Source: Acidobacteriaceae bacterium (lineage in GTDB: Bacteria > Acidobacteriota > Terriglobia > Bryobacterales > Bryobacteraceae). From it: a DNA stretch of 64,000 bases. The notes under the pieces were generated by a model. That model saw nothing but the letters and a program-made list of their open reading frames with translations, had not been told where the DNA came from and searched no databases. Positions 34,770-43,234 of the stretch are shown here, piece after piece. Both the position numbers and the translations under genes were made by a program. The DNA is taken from contig JAFAMD010000013.1 in the NCBI GenBank assembly GCA_019233755.1, positions 87,361 through 151,360 of the forward strand, read 5' to 3'. The stretch's first letter is position 1. Each line of letters opens with the position of its first letter.

Positions 34770-36689
34770 ATGCTACCGACAAGATGCAAGACAACTGAAC
34801 CATGTCAAACTATATTCTTCGGACGATATATATCCAGCAATGTTCCCAGCGTATGTACCGTAAGGTGGGTTGCGTCAAACGTTTGTCGCAAACTTGTAGC
34901 TTCAGACGTATCAAAAAACTTGAGAACCTCCAGATACATCCCAACTTGGATAGTTCTTCTGCTGCCGGTTTTATCCGCATACGCGCAGATTCAGAACCAG
35001 CCCGATGACGGTCAGTGGACCATGGCAGCCAAGAATTACGCGAGTACCCGTTTCAGTGCGCTGGATCAAATCAATAGCGGAAATGTGAGAAACCTGAAGC
35101 TCGCCTGGACATTTTCGACCGGCTTGACACACGGCCATGAGGCAGCACCATTGATAGTTAATAACACCATATACATCGTGACGCCGTGGCCCAATTATCT
35201 GTACGCCCTCGACCTAAGCAAACCAGGTGCGCCCATGAAATGGGTTTATGAGCCTGATCCCACTCCGGCAGCTCAGGGCGTGGCATGTTGCGATGTCGTC
35301 AATCGTGGTGCTGCATATTACAACGGCAAAATCTACTACAACACTCTCGATGCTCAAACAGTCGCAGTGGACGCAAATACGGGTAAGGAGATCTGGAAGA
35401 CGAAGCTCGGCGATATCAATTTGGGCGAATCCATGACCATGGCCCCGATCGTAGCAAAAGGTAAGGTGATTGCCGGCAACAGCGGCGGCGAGTTCGGCGT
35501 GCGTGGATGGATGGCTGGTCTCGATGCGGATACGGGTAAGATCGCCTGGCGCGCATACGCGACCGGACCCGATTCCGACGTGTTAATCGGGTCGAACTTC
35601 AAGCCGTTCTACCAAGCGGCGAGAGGCAAGGATCTTGGTGTAAAGACATGGCCAGGCGAGACCTGGAAAATTGGCGGCGGCACAGGCTGGAGTTGGATCT
35701 CTTATGATCCCGACCTCGACCTTATCTATTACGGAACATCGAATCCGGGACCATGGAACCCAGAACAGCGTCCGGGTGATAACAAATGGACGTCCACGTT
35801 ATTTGCGAGACGTCCTGAAACTGGCGAGGCGATCTGGGCCTACCAATTCAATCCGCACGATGACCATGACTACGATGCCGTCAATGAGAACATCCTGCTT
35901 GATCTGAATATCGGAGGCCGGAGCCGAAAGGTACTGGCACACCCGGACCGAAACGGACGGATGTATATCCTTGACCGTACAAATGGAGAGGTCCTCTCGG
36001 CCGAGCCGTTTGCTTATCAGAATACAAGTGAAGGTGTGGATCTCAAGACTGGCAGGTTGAAGGTCAATCCCAACAAGGCGAGTGGTTACAAGACCCTTCG
36101 CGACGCCTGTCCTGCGCCTCCTGGAGGCAAAGACTGGCAACCCTCAGCCTATTCGCCCAAGACAGGGCTTATCTACATTCCACATAACAATTTGTGCTAT
36201 GAAAGCCAGGGTGTGAGGGCAAATTACATCTCGGGAACACCGTTCGTAGGGATGAACGTCCGTATGTACGCCGGACCGGGTGGCAACCGTGGAGCGTTTT
36301 CTGCCTGGGATCCCGTGAAGGCCAAGACCCTTTGGGAGGTCAAGGAAATGTTTCCTGCGTGGAGTGGCGCGCTTGTCACTGCCACAAATATCGTTTTCTA
36401 CGGAACCATGGATGGCTGGTTCAAAGCGCTCGACGCGACTAACGGCAAATTGCTTTGGCAATTTAAGACTGGATCGGGAATCATCGGCCAGCCGGTCACA
36501 TACAAAGGACCGGATGGCAAGCAATACGTCGCCGTGTTATCAGGAGTGGGCGGCTGGGCCGGAACTGTCGTCGCGGGCGGAATAAACACTGTTGATGGCA
36601 CGGCGGCGCTGGGGTTTACAAACGCCATGACCGATTTGGGTAAGTACACAACCAAGGGCGGCACGCTCTATGTCTTTTCGTTGCCTTAA
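34770..36689 (+). CDS. xoxF: PQQ-dependent alcohol dehydrogenase, XoxF type
   Basis: A periplasmic quinoprotein that oxidises methanol or other alcohols. The adjacent-Cys pair (Cys173-Cys174 in GVACCDVVNRG) is the disulphide ring next to PQQ. The catalytic region reads HDDHDYDAVNEN: Asp367 plus a second Asp two residues on, the D-x-D pattern known for lanthanide-dependent XoxF enzymes rather than calcium MxaF. Repeated W-motifs (TGKEIWKTKLG, TGKIAWRAYAT) show the eight-bladed propeller. A signal segment (WIVLLLPVLSAYAQ) begins about 60 residues in, so the true start may be later, for example a TTG at about residue 51. It overlaps xoxJ by 20 bases. Confidence 0.9.
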   Translation: MLPTRCKTTEPCQTIFFGRYISSNVPSVCTVRWVASNVCRKLVASDVSKNLRTSRYIPTWIVLLLPVLSAYAQIQNQPDDGQWTMAAKNYASTRFSALDQINSGNVRNLKLAWTFSTGLTHGHEAAPLIVNNTIYIVTPWPNYLYALDLSKPGAPMKWVYEPDPTPAAQGVACCDVVNRGAAYYNGKIYYNTLDAQTVAVDANTGKEIWKTKLGDINLGESMTMAPIVAKGKVIAGNSGGEFGVRGWMAGLDADTGKIAWRAYATGPDSDVLIGSNFKPFYQAARGKDLGVKTWPGETWKIGGGTGWSWISYDPDLDLIYYGTSNPGPWNPEQRPGDNKWTSTLFARRPETGEAIWAYQFNPHDDHDYDAVNENILLDLNIGGRSRKVLAHPDRNGRMYILDRTNGEVLSAEPFAYQNTSEGVDLKTGRLKVNPNKASGYKTLRDACPAPPGGKDWQPSAYSPKTGLIYIPHNNLCYESQGVRANYISGTPFVGMNVRMYAGPGGNRGAFSAWDPVKAKTLWEVKEMFPAWSGALVTATNIVFYGTMDGWFKALDATNGKLLWQFKTGSGIIGQPVTYKGPDGKQYVAVLSGVGGWAGTVVAGGINTVDGTAALGFTNAMTDLGKYTTKGGTLYVFSLP

Positions 36690-37446
36690 CCTCTTACTCC
36701 TTACTTTGATAGCTGGCGAAGCAGCGGCACAAAACGTGCTGAGGGTCTGTGCGGATCCAAATAATATGCCTTTCTCCAATCGGCAAGGGCAGGGGTTCGA
36801 GAACAAATTGGCAGAGATCGTCGCCGCGAACCTCGGCGTAAAGCTGCAGTATACCTGGTGGTCGCTGCGAACATCATTCGTAAAAGACTCAATCGATGAG
36901 GGACGTTGCGATGTTTTGATGGGTGTCCCAACGGCGCTTGCTGCGATTACACCAACGCGGCCCTATTACCGCTCGACCTATGTCTTCGTTTCGCGCCGTG
37001 ATCGGGGACTACATCTCACGTCACTTGATGATCCACGCCTGAATAATCTCCGCATTGGAATCCAAATTGTCGGAGACGACTATGCGCCGCCGGCGATCGC
37101 ACTCGCGCGTCGCGGTATAACAGCAAATATCATCGCGTTCAGCCTTTTCGGTGACCAGGAGAATGCTCACGGGAAGATCATCAAAGCGGTGGTGCGTGGA
37201 GATATAGATACAGCAATTGTATGGGGTCCGTTCGCCGGATACTTCGCCAAATTGCAAAACGCTCCATTGGACATCAGGCCCGTCTCTCCGGCTATCTTTC
37301 TCGGTATTCCGTTTACGTACGAGATCTCCATTGGGGTCCGCAAGGGGAATGAGTCGCTCAAAGCCGAATTGGACAAGGCGCTTATAAGCGAATCATCCAC
37401 AGTGGAAGGGATGCTCTCACAATACGGCGTGCCCCAAGTGCATTAA
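36670..37446 (+). CDS. xoxJ: XoxJ-like periplasmic binding protein
   Basis: A 258-residue protein of the quinoprotein-dehydrogenase-associated substrate-binding family (MoxJ/XoxJ), thought to help activate the PQQ enzyme. Signal peptide LLLLTLIAGEAAAQ; mature start VLRVCADPNNMPFSNRQGQG is the family hallmark, followed by FENKLAEIVAANLG and DVLMGVP. Overlap with xoxF supports a joint role. Firm family call; exact function is known only in part. Confidence 0.9.
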   Translation: MSFRCLNLLLLTLIAGEAAAQNVLRVCADPNNMPFSNRQGQGFENKLAEIVAANLGVKLQYTWWSLRTSFVKDSIDEGRCDVLMGVPTALAAITPTRPYYRSTYVFVSRRDRGLHLTSLDDPRLNNLRIGIQIVGDDYAPPAIALARRGITANIIAFSLFGDQENAHGKIIKAVVRGDIDTAIVWGPFAGYFAKLQNAPLDIRPVSPAIFLGIPFTYEISIGVRKGNESLKAELDKALISESSTVEGMLSQYGVPQVH

Positions 37447-37452
37447 CAAGCA

Positions 37453-37977
37453 ATGCGGACTCTTTGTATTTTCGGCGTCTGCTTTTTCGTTGTATTCACA
37501 TCCTGCCAGCGAGAGAAGCGCGATTTACGGCCTGTACCCACGCGACTGGCAATTTATAGCGATGCTGCCCGGCAAAGTCCGTTGCGTCCGGGAGGAGCCG
37601 AACAGCCACAGTTACGTGTCACGAATCCCTACAACGGAAGTGCCTACGACATCGCTGAAGGCGAACGTCTGTATGAGTGGTATAACTGCTCCGGCTGTCA
37701 CTCGCATGGTGGAGGCGGCATTGGACCTCCGCTGATTAAAACAGATTGGATTTATGGAGGTGAGCCCGAAAATCTCTTCGACACAATCGTGAAAGGCAGG
37801 CCAAACGGCATGCCATCGTGGGGCGGCCGCATTCCTGAGTACCAAATTTGGCAAATTGTGGCGTTTATACGCTCAATGAACGGCCAGCAACCGCGCTCCG
37901 CCACCGCTAGTAGAGCCGACACAATTGAACAGAATCCGCAGACTATTCAGAATCGGACGGGCGGAGCAACGAAATGA
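37453..37977 (+). CDS. Cytochrome c, likely electron acceptor of XoxF
   Basis: A 174-residue protein with a probable lipoprotein signal (FFVVFTSC, Cys18) and one haem site CSGCH at about residue 80. Met of GMPSWG is the likely sixth ligand. Placement between xoxJ and coxB, where xoxG commonly sits, suggests it carries electrons from XoxF to the oxidase. The C-terminal 30 residues are polar and disordered. It begins 6 bases after xoxJ and overlaps coxB by 4 bases. Confidence 0.85.
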   Translation: MRTLCIFGVCFFVVFTSCQREKRDLRPVPTRLAIYSDAARQSPLRPGGAEQPQLRVTNPYNGSAYDIAEGERLYEWYNCSGCHSHGGGGIGPPLIKTDWIYGGEPENLFDTIVKGRPNGMPSWGGRIPEYQIWQIVAFIRSMNGQQPRSATASRADTIEQNPQTIQNRTGGATK

Positions 37978-39032
37978 CGAAGCGGAACGGCGAAAAAGGG
38001 GCTGGTTTGAAAGGGGCAGTCTTCTGCGCCTACGCTTTTGTCCTTTTTGATGCGTGTGCCGGTCATCAGCAATCGGCTGTCGATCCGGCTGGGCCGCAAT
38101 CTGGCAAAATCGCGGTGCTCTGGTGGTTTTTCTTTGGGTTGCTTACTACCATCTTTCTAATTGTGATGGTGTTCACGCTTCTGACACTTACCCGAAGGGG
38201 TCATAGAAGTGGACAAGAGCCTCTCAATGCCAGTCATCTTCCGCCCGGAGCAGACGAAAAGGAACTCACGAGAATTGTTGCGGCTGCAACAATCGCAACC
38301 GTCCTCATTCTGTTCGTCTTGCTTATAGCGAGCGTCTCCACAGGGAAGTCCATCTCCGAACTCGGGGACAAGAAGAATGGAATGGTCATTGAGGTGACCG
38401 GCAATCAGTGGTGGTGGCACGTGCGCTATTGGAACGATGATCCAAGCCAAATGCTGGTGACCGCGAACGAGATTCACATTCCCACCGGCCGGCCGGTGAT
38501 GATCCGCGGAATGTCGCAGGACGTAATTCACAGCTTTTGGGTGCCGAATCTTCATGGTAAGCGTGATTTGATTCCATCGCGGGTTACAACCGAATGGATT
38601 GAAGCCGACCAGCCAGGTATCTATCGCGGTCAGTGTGCCGAGTATTGCGGGTTGCAGCACGCCCATATGGCGCTCTGGGTCATCGCTGAGCCGCAAGCCA
38701 AATTCGATTCCTGGATGAAGCACCAACTGCGGCCCGCATCTCCTCCCGGCGGTCCGACGGGGGAGCGTGGTAAACAGATTTTCCTGAACAGTGCGTGCAT
38801 CTACTGCCACTCCATTAGAGGGACGGCAGCGGGAGGCCAGACTGGTCCGGATCTCACCCACTTCGGTAGCCGCAGAAGTATTGCGGCAGGAACGTTGCCG
38901 AATACCATAGGCAATCTAGGTGGCTGGATTACCGATCCACAAGGCATCAAGCCGGGGACACACATGGCAACCATCCCGGTAAGCTCGGAAGATTTGCAGC
39001 CTTTGCTTGAGTACATCGAAGGCCTGAAATGA
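37974..39032 (+). CDS. coxB: Cytochrome c oxidase subunit II with fused cytochrome c (caa3 type)
   Basis: A 352-residue protein. Two membrane helices (about residues 40-65 and 95-120), then the cupredoxin domain with QWWWHVRYW and the CuA site CAEYCGLQHAHM (two Cys, Glu, His and Met). A C-terminal class I cytochrome carries CIYCH and Met in THMATIP. The fused haem is the mark of caa3 oxidases. Overlaps both neighbours by 4 bases. Confidence 0.93.
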   Translation: MTKRNGEKGAGLKGAVFCAYAFVLFDACAGHQQSAVDPAGPQSGKIAVLWWFFFGLLTTIFLIVMVFTLLTLTRRGHRSGQEPLNASHLPPGADEKELTRIVAAATIATVLILFVLLIASVSTGKSISELGDKKNGMVIEVTGNQWWWHVRYWNDDPSQMLVTANEIHIPTGRPVMIRGMSQDVIHSFWVPNLHGKRDLIPSRVTTEWIEADQPGIYRGQCAEYCGLQHAHMALWVIAEPQAKFDSWMKHQLRPASPPGGPTGERGKQIFLNSACIYCHSIRGTAAGGQTGPDLTHFGSRRSIAAGTLPNTIGNLGGWITDPQGIKPGTHMATIPVSSEDLQPLLEYIEGLK

Positions 39033-40933
39033 ATCAGACGGAACCGATTCCGAATTCAAGCGAGAGGGAAGCCCAGGCACTCAGAGACCTTGAGAACTCA
39101 TGGCAAACTCCCCGTGGAATGATCGGCTGGCTTTCTTGCACGACCCATCAGGCTATCGGAATGCGCTACATCGTTACGGCTTTTATCTTTTTGCTTGCGG
39201 GCGGTATTGAGGCACTGCTCATCCGTCTCCAACTCGCGCTGCCAAATAATACGTTGCTTGGCCCCGACCGCTACAACGAGATTTTTACTACGCATGGCAC
39301 AACCATGATGTTCCTGTTTGCAGTTCCGATGATGGAGGGTATGGCTGTATATCTTGTACCCTTGATGCTCGGCACACGGAACGTTGCCTTTCCGCGCCTG
39401 AATGCTTTTGGATACTGGATCTATCTCGCTGGCGCCATTTTCCTTTATTGGGGCGTGTTCACCAATACGGCACCTGATGCGGGGTGGTTTTCTTACCCAC
39501 CGCTTTCGGGTCCCGCCTACTCTCCGGGCAAGCGGGTCGACTTCTGGGCGCAAATGATCACATTCACGGAAGTATCCGCCATGTGCGTTGCTTCGGAGCT
39601 GATCGCCACAATCTTCAAAATGCGTGCTCCGGGAATGTCGTTGAATCGAATTCCGCTCTATTGCTGGTCCATGTTGGTGCAGTCCTTCATGGTCATCTTC
39701 GCGATGCCGGCCGTCATGATTGCCAGCTCGTACCTTCTGTCGGACCGGACCGTCGGAACGCATTTCGTAAACCCCGCCGAAGGTGGTGATCCGCTTCTGT
39801 ATCAGCACGTCTTCTGGCTCTTTGGTCATCCGGAGGTCTACATCATCTTCATTCCGGCATTAGGATTCGTTTCCTCTATTGTGACTGCCAATTCGCGCAG
39901 GGAGATCTTCGGGTATCCCGGAATGGTTCTTTCGATCGTTGCCACCGGCTTCATCGCTTTTGGACTGTGGGTGCACCACATGTTTGCGACCGGCTTGCCG
40001 CAAATTGGAGAAGCATACTTTACGGCAGCGAGCATGATGATTGCAGTCACGAGCGGCGTTCAAATCTTTTGCTGGATTGCCACATTATGGACGGGCCGCT
40101 TGCGAATGACTGCAGCCTTGCATTTTGTCTTCGGATTTATCGCCATATTCGTCTTGGGCGGTCTGACCGGCGTAATACTGGCTTCCGTATCGCTGGATGT
40201 CCAGGTACATGACACGTTCTTTGTCGTTGCACACTTCCATTACGTGCTTATTGGCGGTGCGCTATTTCCTTTATTTGGCGCTTTCTATCATTGGTTTCCG
40301 AAAATCACCGGACGCCTGATGAACGAAGCTGTGGGAAAGCTGAATTTTTGGATTCTCTTCATCGGCTTCAATCTCACGTTTTTCCCAATGCATATTCTGG
40401 GGCTGAAGGGAATGACCCGCCGCATCTACACCTATGGGTCAGAGATGGGCTGGGAGCTCGGCAACATCTTAGCCACAATAGGCGCATTCATTATCGCCGC
40501 GGGCGGCGTGGTCTTCCTAATAAACATCTTCTTAAGCCGAAATCGCGGTGAAATTGCTGGAGACAACCCCTGGGATGCTGACAGCTTCGAGTGGGCGGCG
40601 GCATCTCCGCCAAAAAGCTATAACTTTGAATATTTGCCTGTTGCTACCAGCCGGTATCCGCTCTGGGTTGCAGCATCCGAGCGGACTTTTGTCACCGGTC
40701 TGCGAAATGATCGCCGCGAAGTTCTGGTGACCACGCTCATGGACGCAGAACCGCACCATCGCCTCGTATTGCCCCGCTCTAGCCTCTGGCCGCTTCTCAC
40801 AGCGCTTGCGGTGACAATCGGATTTATTGGTTCCGTATTTAACGCGTGGTACATCACATATGGCTCGATTCTGACTGGGCTCGCTTTCGTTGGATGGTTT
40901 TGGCCGCGCCTCCCTGTGGAAACAAAACCATGA
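39029..40933 (+). CDS. coxA: Cytochrome c oxidase subunit I with altered proton-channel residues
   Basis: A 634-residue haem-copper oxidase core. Haem and CuB ligands are all present: His89 (TTHGTTMM), His267 and cross-linked Tyr271 (GHPEVY), His316-His317, and His402/His404 (AHFHYV). Glu269 in HPEVY is kept. Two proton-path residues are not: the D-channel entrance Asp is Asn118 (GTRNVAFPR), and the K-channel Lys is Gln345 (SGVQIFCW). Oxygen reduction should be possible; pumping is in doubt. About 13 membrane helices plus a soluble linker near 520-590. Confidence 0.93.
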   Translation: MNQTEPIPNSSEREAQALRDLENSWQTPRGMIGWLSCTTHQAIGMRYIVTAFIFLLAGGIEALLIRLQLALPNNTLLGPDRYNEIFTTHGTTMMFLFAVPMMEGMAVYLVPLMLGTRNVAFPRLNAFGYWIYLAGAIFLYWGVFTNTAPDAGWFSYPPLSGPAYSPGKRVDFWAQMITFTEVSAMCVASELIATIFKMRAPGMSLNRIPLYCWSMLVQSFMVIFAMPAVMIASSYLLSDRTVGTHFVNPAEGGDPLLYQHVFWLFGHPEVYIIFIPALGFVSSIVTANSRREIFGYPGMVLSIVATGFIAFGLWVHHMFATGLPQIGEAYFTAASMMIAVTSGVQIFCWIATLWTGRLRMTAALHFVFGFIAIFVLGGLTGVILASVSLDVQVHDTFFVVAHFHYVLIGGALFPLFGAFYHWFPKITGRLMNEAVGKLNFWILFIGFNLTFFPMHILGLKGMTRRIYTYGSEMGWELGNILATIGAFIIAAGGVVFLINIFLSRNRGEIAGDNPWDADSFEWAAASPPKSYNFEYLPVATSRYPLWVAASERTFVTGLRNDRREVLVTTLMDAEPHHRLVLPRSSLWPLLTALAVTIGFIGSVFNAWYITYGSILTGLAFVGWFWPRLPVETKP

Positions 40934-41544
40934 TCACTCAGAACATGATCAATGTTGAGCATCTGGAACCGTCCGATATCTCGAGCCAATCACCGCTTTG
41001 GTGGGGACAAGTGTGCATCGTCGCAATCGAAGCCACGATGTTCAGCATACTCATGGCCGCTTATTTCTACGTACGGTTGAGCGTGGATGTTTGGCCTCCT
41101 GCCGGCGACCAGTTTCCGCACACATTGCTGCCAAGTATCGCGTTGCTTCCGCTGATTTTAAGTGCCTTTGGATCTTATTGGGCGAGTCAGGCTGCTAAGA
41201 AGAATGACCGGACCGGAATGCTGTTGGGCATGGGTCTCAACATCATACTTGCAACTGTGTTCTTTGTAATGCGCATTATCGAATGGCATTCGTTGAATTT
41301 CAATTGGCAGACCGACGCGCAAGGCTCTTACGTTTGGGCATTTCTGGGCCTCCACAGCTTCGACTACGTGGCTGACCTGGCATTTACCATCGTCCTTTTC
41401 TTCATCGTCTTGAGCGGCCGCTACGCGGAAAAGCAGCGACTCGGTGTACATGTTGATAGCGTCGTATGGTATTTCATTGTGGCGATTTGGATTCCCATTT
41501 ACGTCGTTATCTATTGGGGTCCGCAAATTGTGGAGACCCAATGA
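40930..41544 (+). CDS. coxC: Cytochrome c oxidase subunit III
   Basis: A 204-residue, five-helix membrane protein of the CoxC/heme-copper subunit III family: LWWGQVCIVAIEATMFSILM, AAYFYVRLSVDVWPP, and the closing helix VVWYFIVAIWIPIYVVIYW. It has fewer helices than the seven of mitochondrial subunit III, as is common in bacterial caa3 oxidases. The ATG at 40930 overlaps the coxA stop by 4 bases, which fixes the start. Confidence 0.9.
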   Translation: MITQNMINVEHLEPSDISSQSPLWWGQVCIVAIEATMFSILMAAYFYVRLSVDVWPPAGDQFPHTLLPSIALLPLILSAFGSYWASQAAKKNDRTGMLLGMGLNIILATVFFVMRIIEWHSLNFNWQTDAQGSYVWAFLGLHSFDYVADLAFTIVLFFIVLSGRYAEKQRLGVHVDSVVWYFIVAIWIPIYVVIYWGPQIVETQ

Positions 41545-41882
41545 AGCGGGATTTTATCTTATGGATTGCTCTTCTCGGCGGTCCAATCGTTTGGTTGATC
41601 AGCTTCGAGACCAATTTTGCTCTAGCACCATGGGCGTGCATCTTTCAAACAAAGCTCGCGCTTCATGTCATTTCGATCGTCGCTCTTGTTCTCGCTGCGG
41701 TTTCTGGCTTGCTTGCCTGGCAGGAGTGGAAAGGCTTGAGCGGGGAAAAAGAGGATCGGCCTGGTGGCTCGCTTCCGCGTAGCCGAAGCATGGCGCTCGG
41801 GGGTGTTTTGATGTCAGCCATGTTCTTTCTTGTCATCCTGGCGCAGTCGATTCCAGCAATAGTGTTGAGCGCATGCGAATGA
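41541..41882 (+). CDS. Small three-helix membrane protein of the oxidase operon
   Basis: A 113-residue protein with three predicted membrane segments (about residues 5-25, 35-60 and 85-108) and the start MKRDFILWIALLGGPIVWLI. It overlaps coxC and ctaG by 4 bases each. It may be an accessory or subunit IV-like part of the oxidase; it has no named family that I recognise. Confidence 0.8.
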   Translation: MKRDFILWIALLGGPIVWLISFETNFALAPWACIFQTKLALHVISIVALVLAAVSGLLAWQEWKGLSGEKEDRPGGSLPRSRSMALGGVLMSAMFFLVILAQSIPAIVLSACE

Positions 41883-42766
41883 ATTTCCGGCGAGCCGCGG
41901 TTGTTGCGTTGCTGCTTCCCGTTACGGCACTAGCTCACCCTGGCGAAGTTCTTCAACCCGACGATTTCTGGTCGGCCTGGAGGTTTGATTGGGGCGTCGT
42001 CATCCCGTTAGCGACATCCGCCTTGTTATATGTTCTGGGATCGCGGCATCAAGGCGTCATTAACCGTAATAGACAGGCGTTCTTTTGGTGTGGCTGGACC
42101 TTTCTAGCTCTGGCCCTTATTTCGCCATTACACCCTGCTGGCGAAGTGCTGTTTTCAGCACACATGGTGCAGCACGAAATCCTGATGCTGCTAGCCGCTC
42201 CGCTGCTGGTGCTATCGCGGCCTCTTGTCATATTTCTCTGGGGTATGCCATTTCAGTGGCGGCGCGCTCTCGGACGTTTGGCAAAAACGGCGTACGTGCG
42301 CCGTTCTTGGAACTTCTTCACCGATCCGTTTACTGCCTGGTGGATTCACGCCGCAGCTATCTGGCTTTGGCATGTCCCCTTTCTCTTTGAACTTACGCTG
42401 AGGAGCGAACTTGCTCATAGCTCGCAGCATCTGAGTTTTTTCGTCTCGGCTCTGCTCTTCTGGTGGGCCCTCTTCTACGCACATGGCCGCCTTGGGTATG
42501 GCGCTGCCGTCTTTTACGTGTTTACGACCGCTGTCCACACCAGTGTGCTGGGGGCGCTTCTCACGTTCACGCCTGGCCTCTGGTATCCGGCATATAGCAA
42601 GACATCACCGATCTGGGGCTTGACGCCTCTCGAGGACCAGCAAATCGGCGGATTGGTTATGTGGATTCCGGCTGGGCTCGTCTACCTCACTGCAGGCTTG
42701 TCGCTTTTCGCAGCTTGGCTGAAGGAGAGTGACGCAATGTTCGGAAGGTCCCGTCGTGCAAAATAG
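41879..42766 (+). CDS. ctaG: Cytochrome c oxidase assembly protein, CtaG type
   Basis: A 295-residue protein with seven membrane helices of the caa3-type CtaG family, which helps deliver copper or assemble the oxidase. Landmarks: HMVQHEILMLLAAPLLVLSR, WWIHAAAIWLWHVPFLFELT and SPIWGLTPLEDQQIGGLVMW. The first 25 residues look like a signal or first helix ending in ALAHPGE. ATG 41879 gives the same 4-base overlap as its neighbours; ATG 41873 is in frame and also possible. Last gene of the operon. Confidence 0.88.
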   Translation: MNFRRAAVVALLLPVTALAHPGEVLQPDDFWSAWRFDWGVVIPLATSALLYVLGSRHQGVINRNRQAFFWCGWTFLALALISPLHPAGEVLFSAHMVQHEILMLLAAPLLVLSRPLVIFLWGMPFQWRRALGRLAKTAYVRRSWNFFTDPFTAWWIHAAAIWLWHVPFLFELTLRSELAHSSQHLSFFVSALLFWWALFYAHGRLGYGAAVFYVFTTAVHTSVLGALLTFTPGLWYPAYSKTSPIWGLTPLEDQQIGGLVMWIPAGLVYLTAGLSLFAAWLKESDAMFGRSRRAK

Positions 42767-43234
42767 ATGGATCTCCGCAACTGTTGTCGCCGTTACGGAG
42801 AGTAGAACCTGTTATTAGTCTGGCGGCCTTCTTAGTCGAGAACTAGAAGTTTAGCGGAGCTAATATAATTTGGGTCTCCTTGGGTCAATTAAGTAGGCCG
42901 TGCACGTTATGCCGAACGTACTTGGCCCAGGTCCATCCGGCACGCCGCAAACCCCAAAACTGTCGGCTCACCAAACCGGCGTGCGCGGATGGGGACCGAT
43001 GGCCATTGGAGAGGATCTACGTATCACCACGAATGAGCTCACTCCGGATTGTCTCGTCCCGAAAAATTTGTTGAATATCTCTTTTCACCCATTTCATGCC
43101 GAAATGGTGCTTTGCTGAGAATCGCCTCTCTGTTGTCGTTTCGTAATTGTTCCTTCCATCAGCGCCCATAACACCTCAGTGCGGTCGAGAGTCGCTTCGA
43201 CGGACCCGAAAGCGCTGTGATAGCCTTCGCTGGC
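42767..43234. other. Intergenic interval without recognised features
   Basis: About 470 bases between ctaG and the RNB nuclease gene. A few frames of up to 70 codons are open but lack ribosome binding sites and known motifs. The promoter of the nuclease gene should lie here. Confidence 0.4.

Noticed and set aside
42900..43118. Small frame of 72 codons between ctaG and the RNB gene
   Set aside because: No ribosome binding site or recognisable motif.
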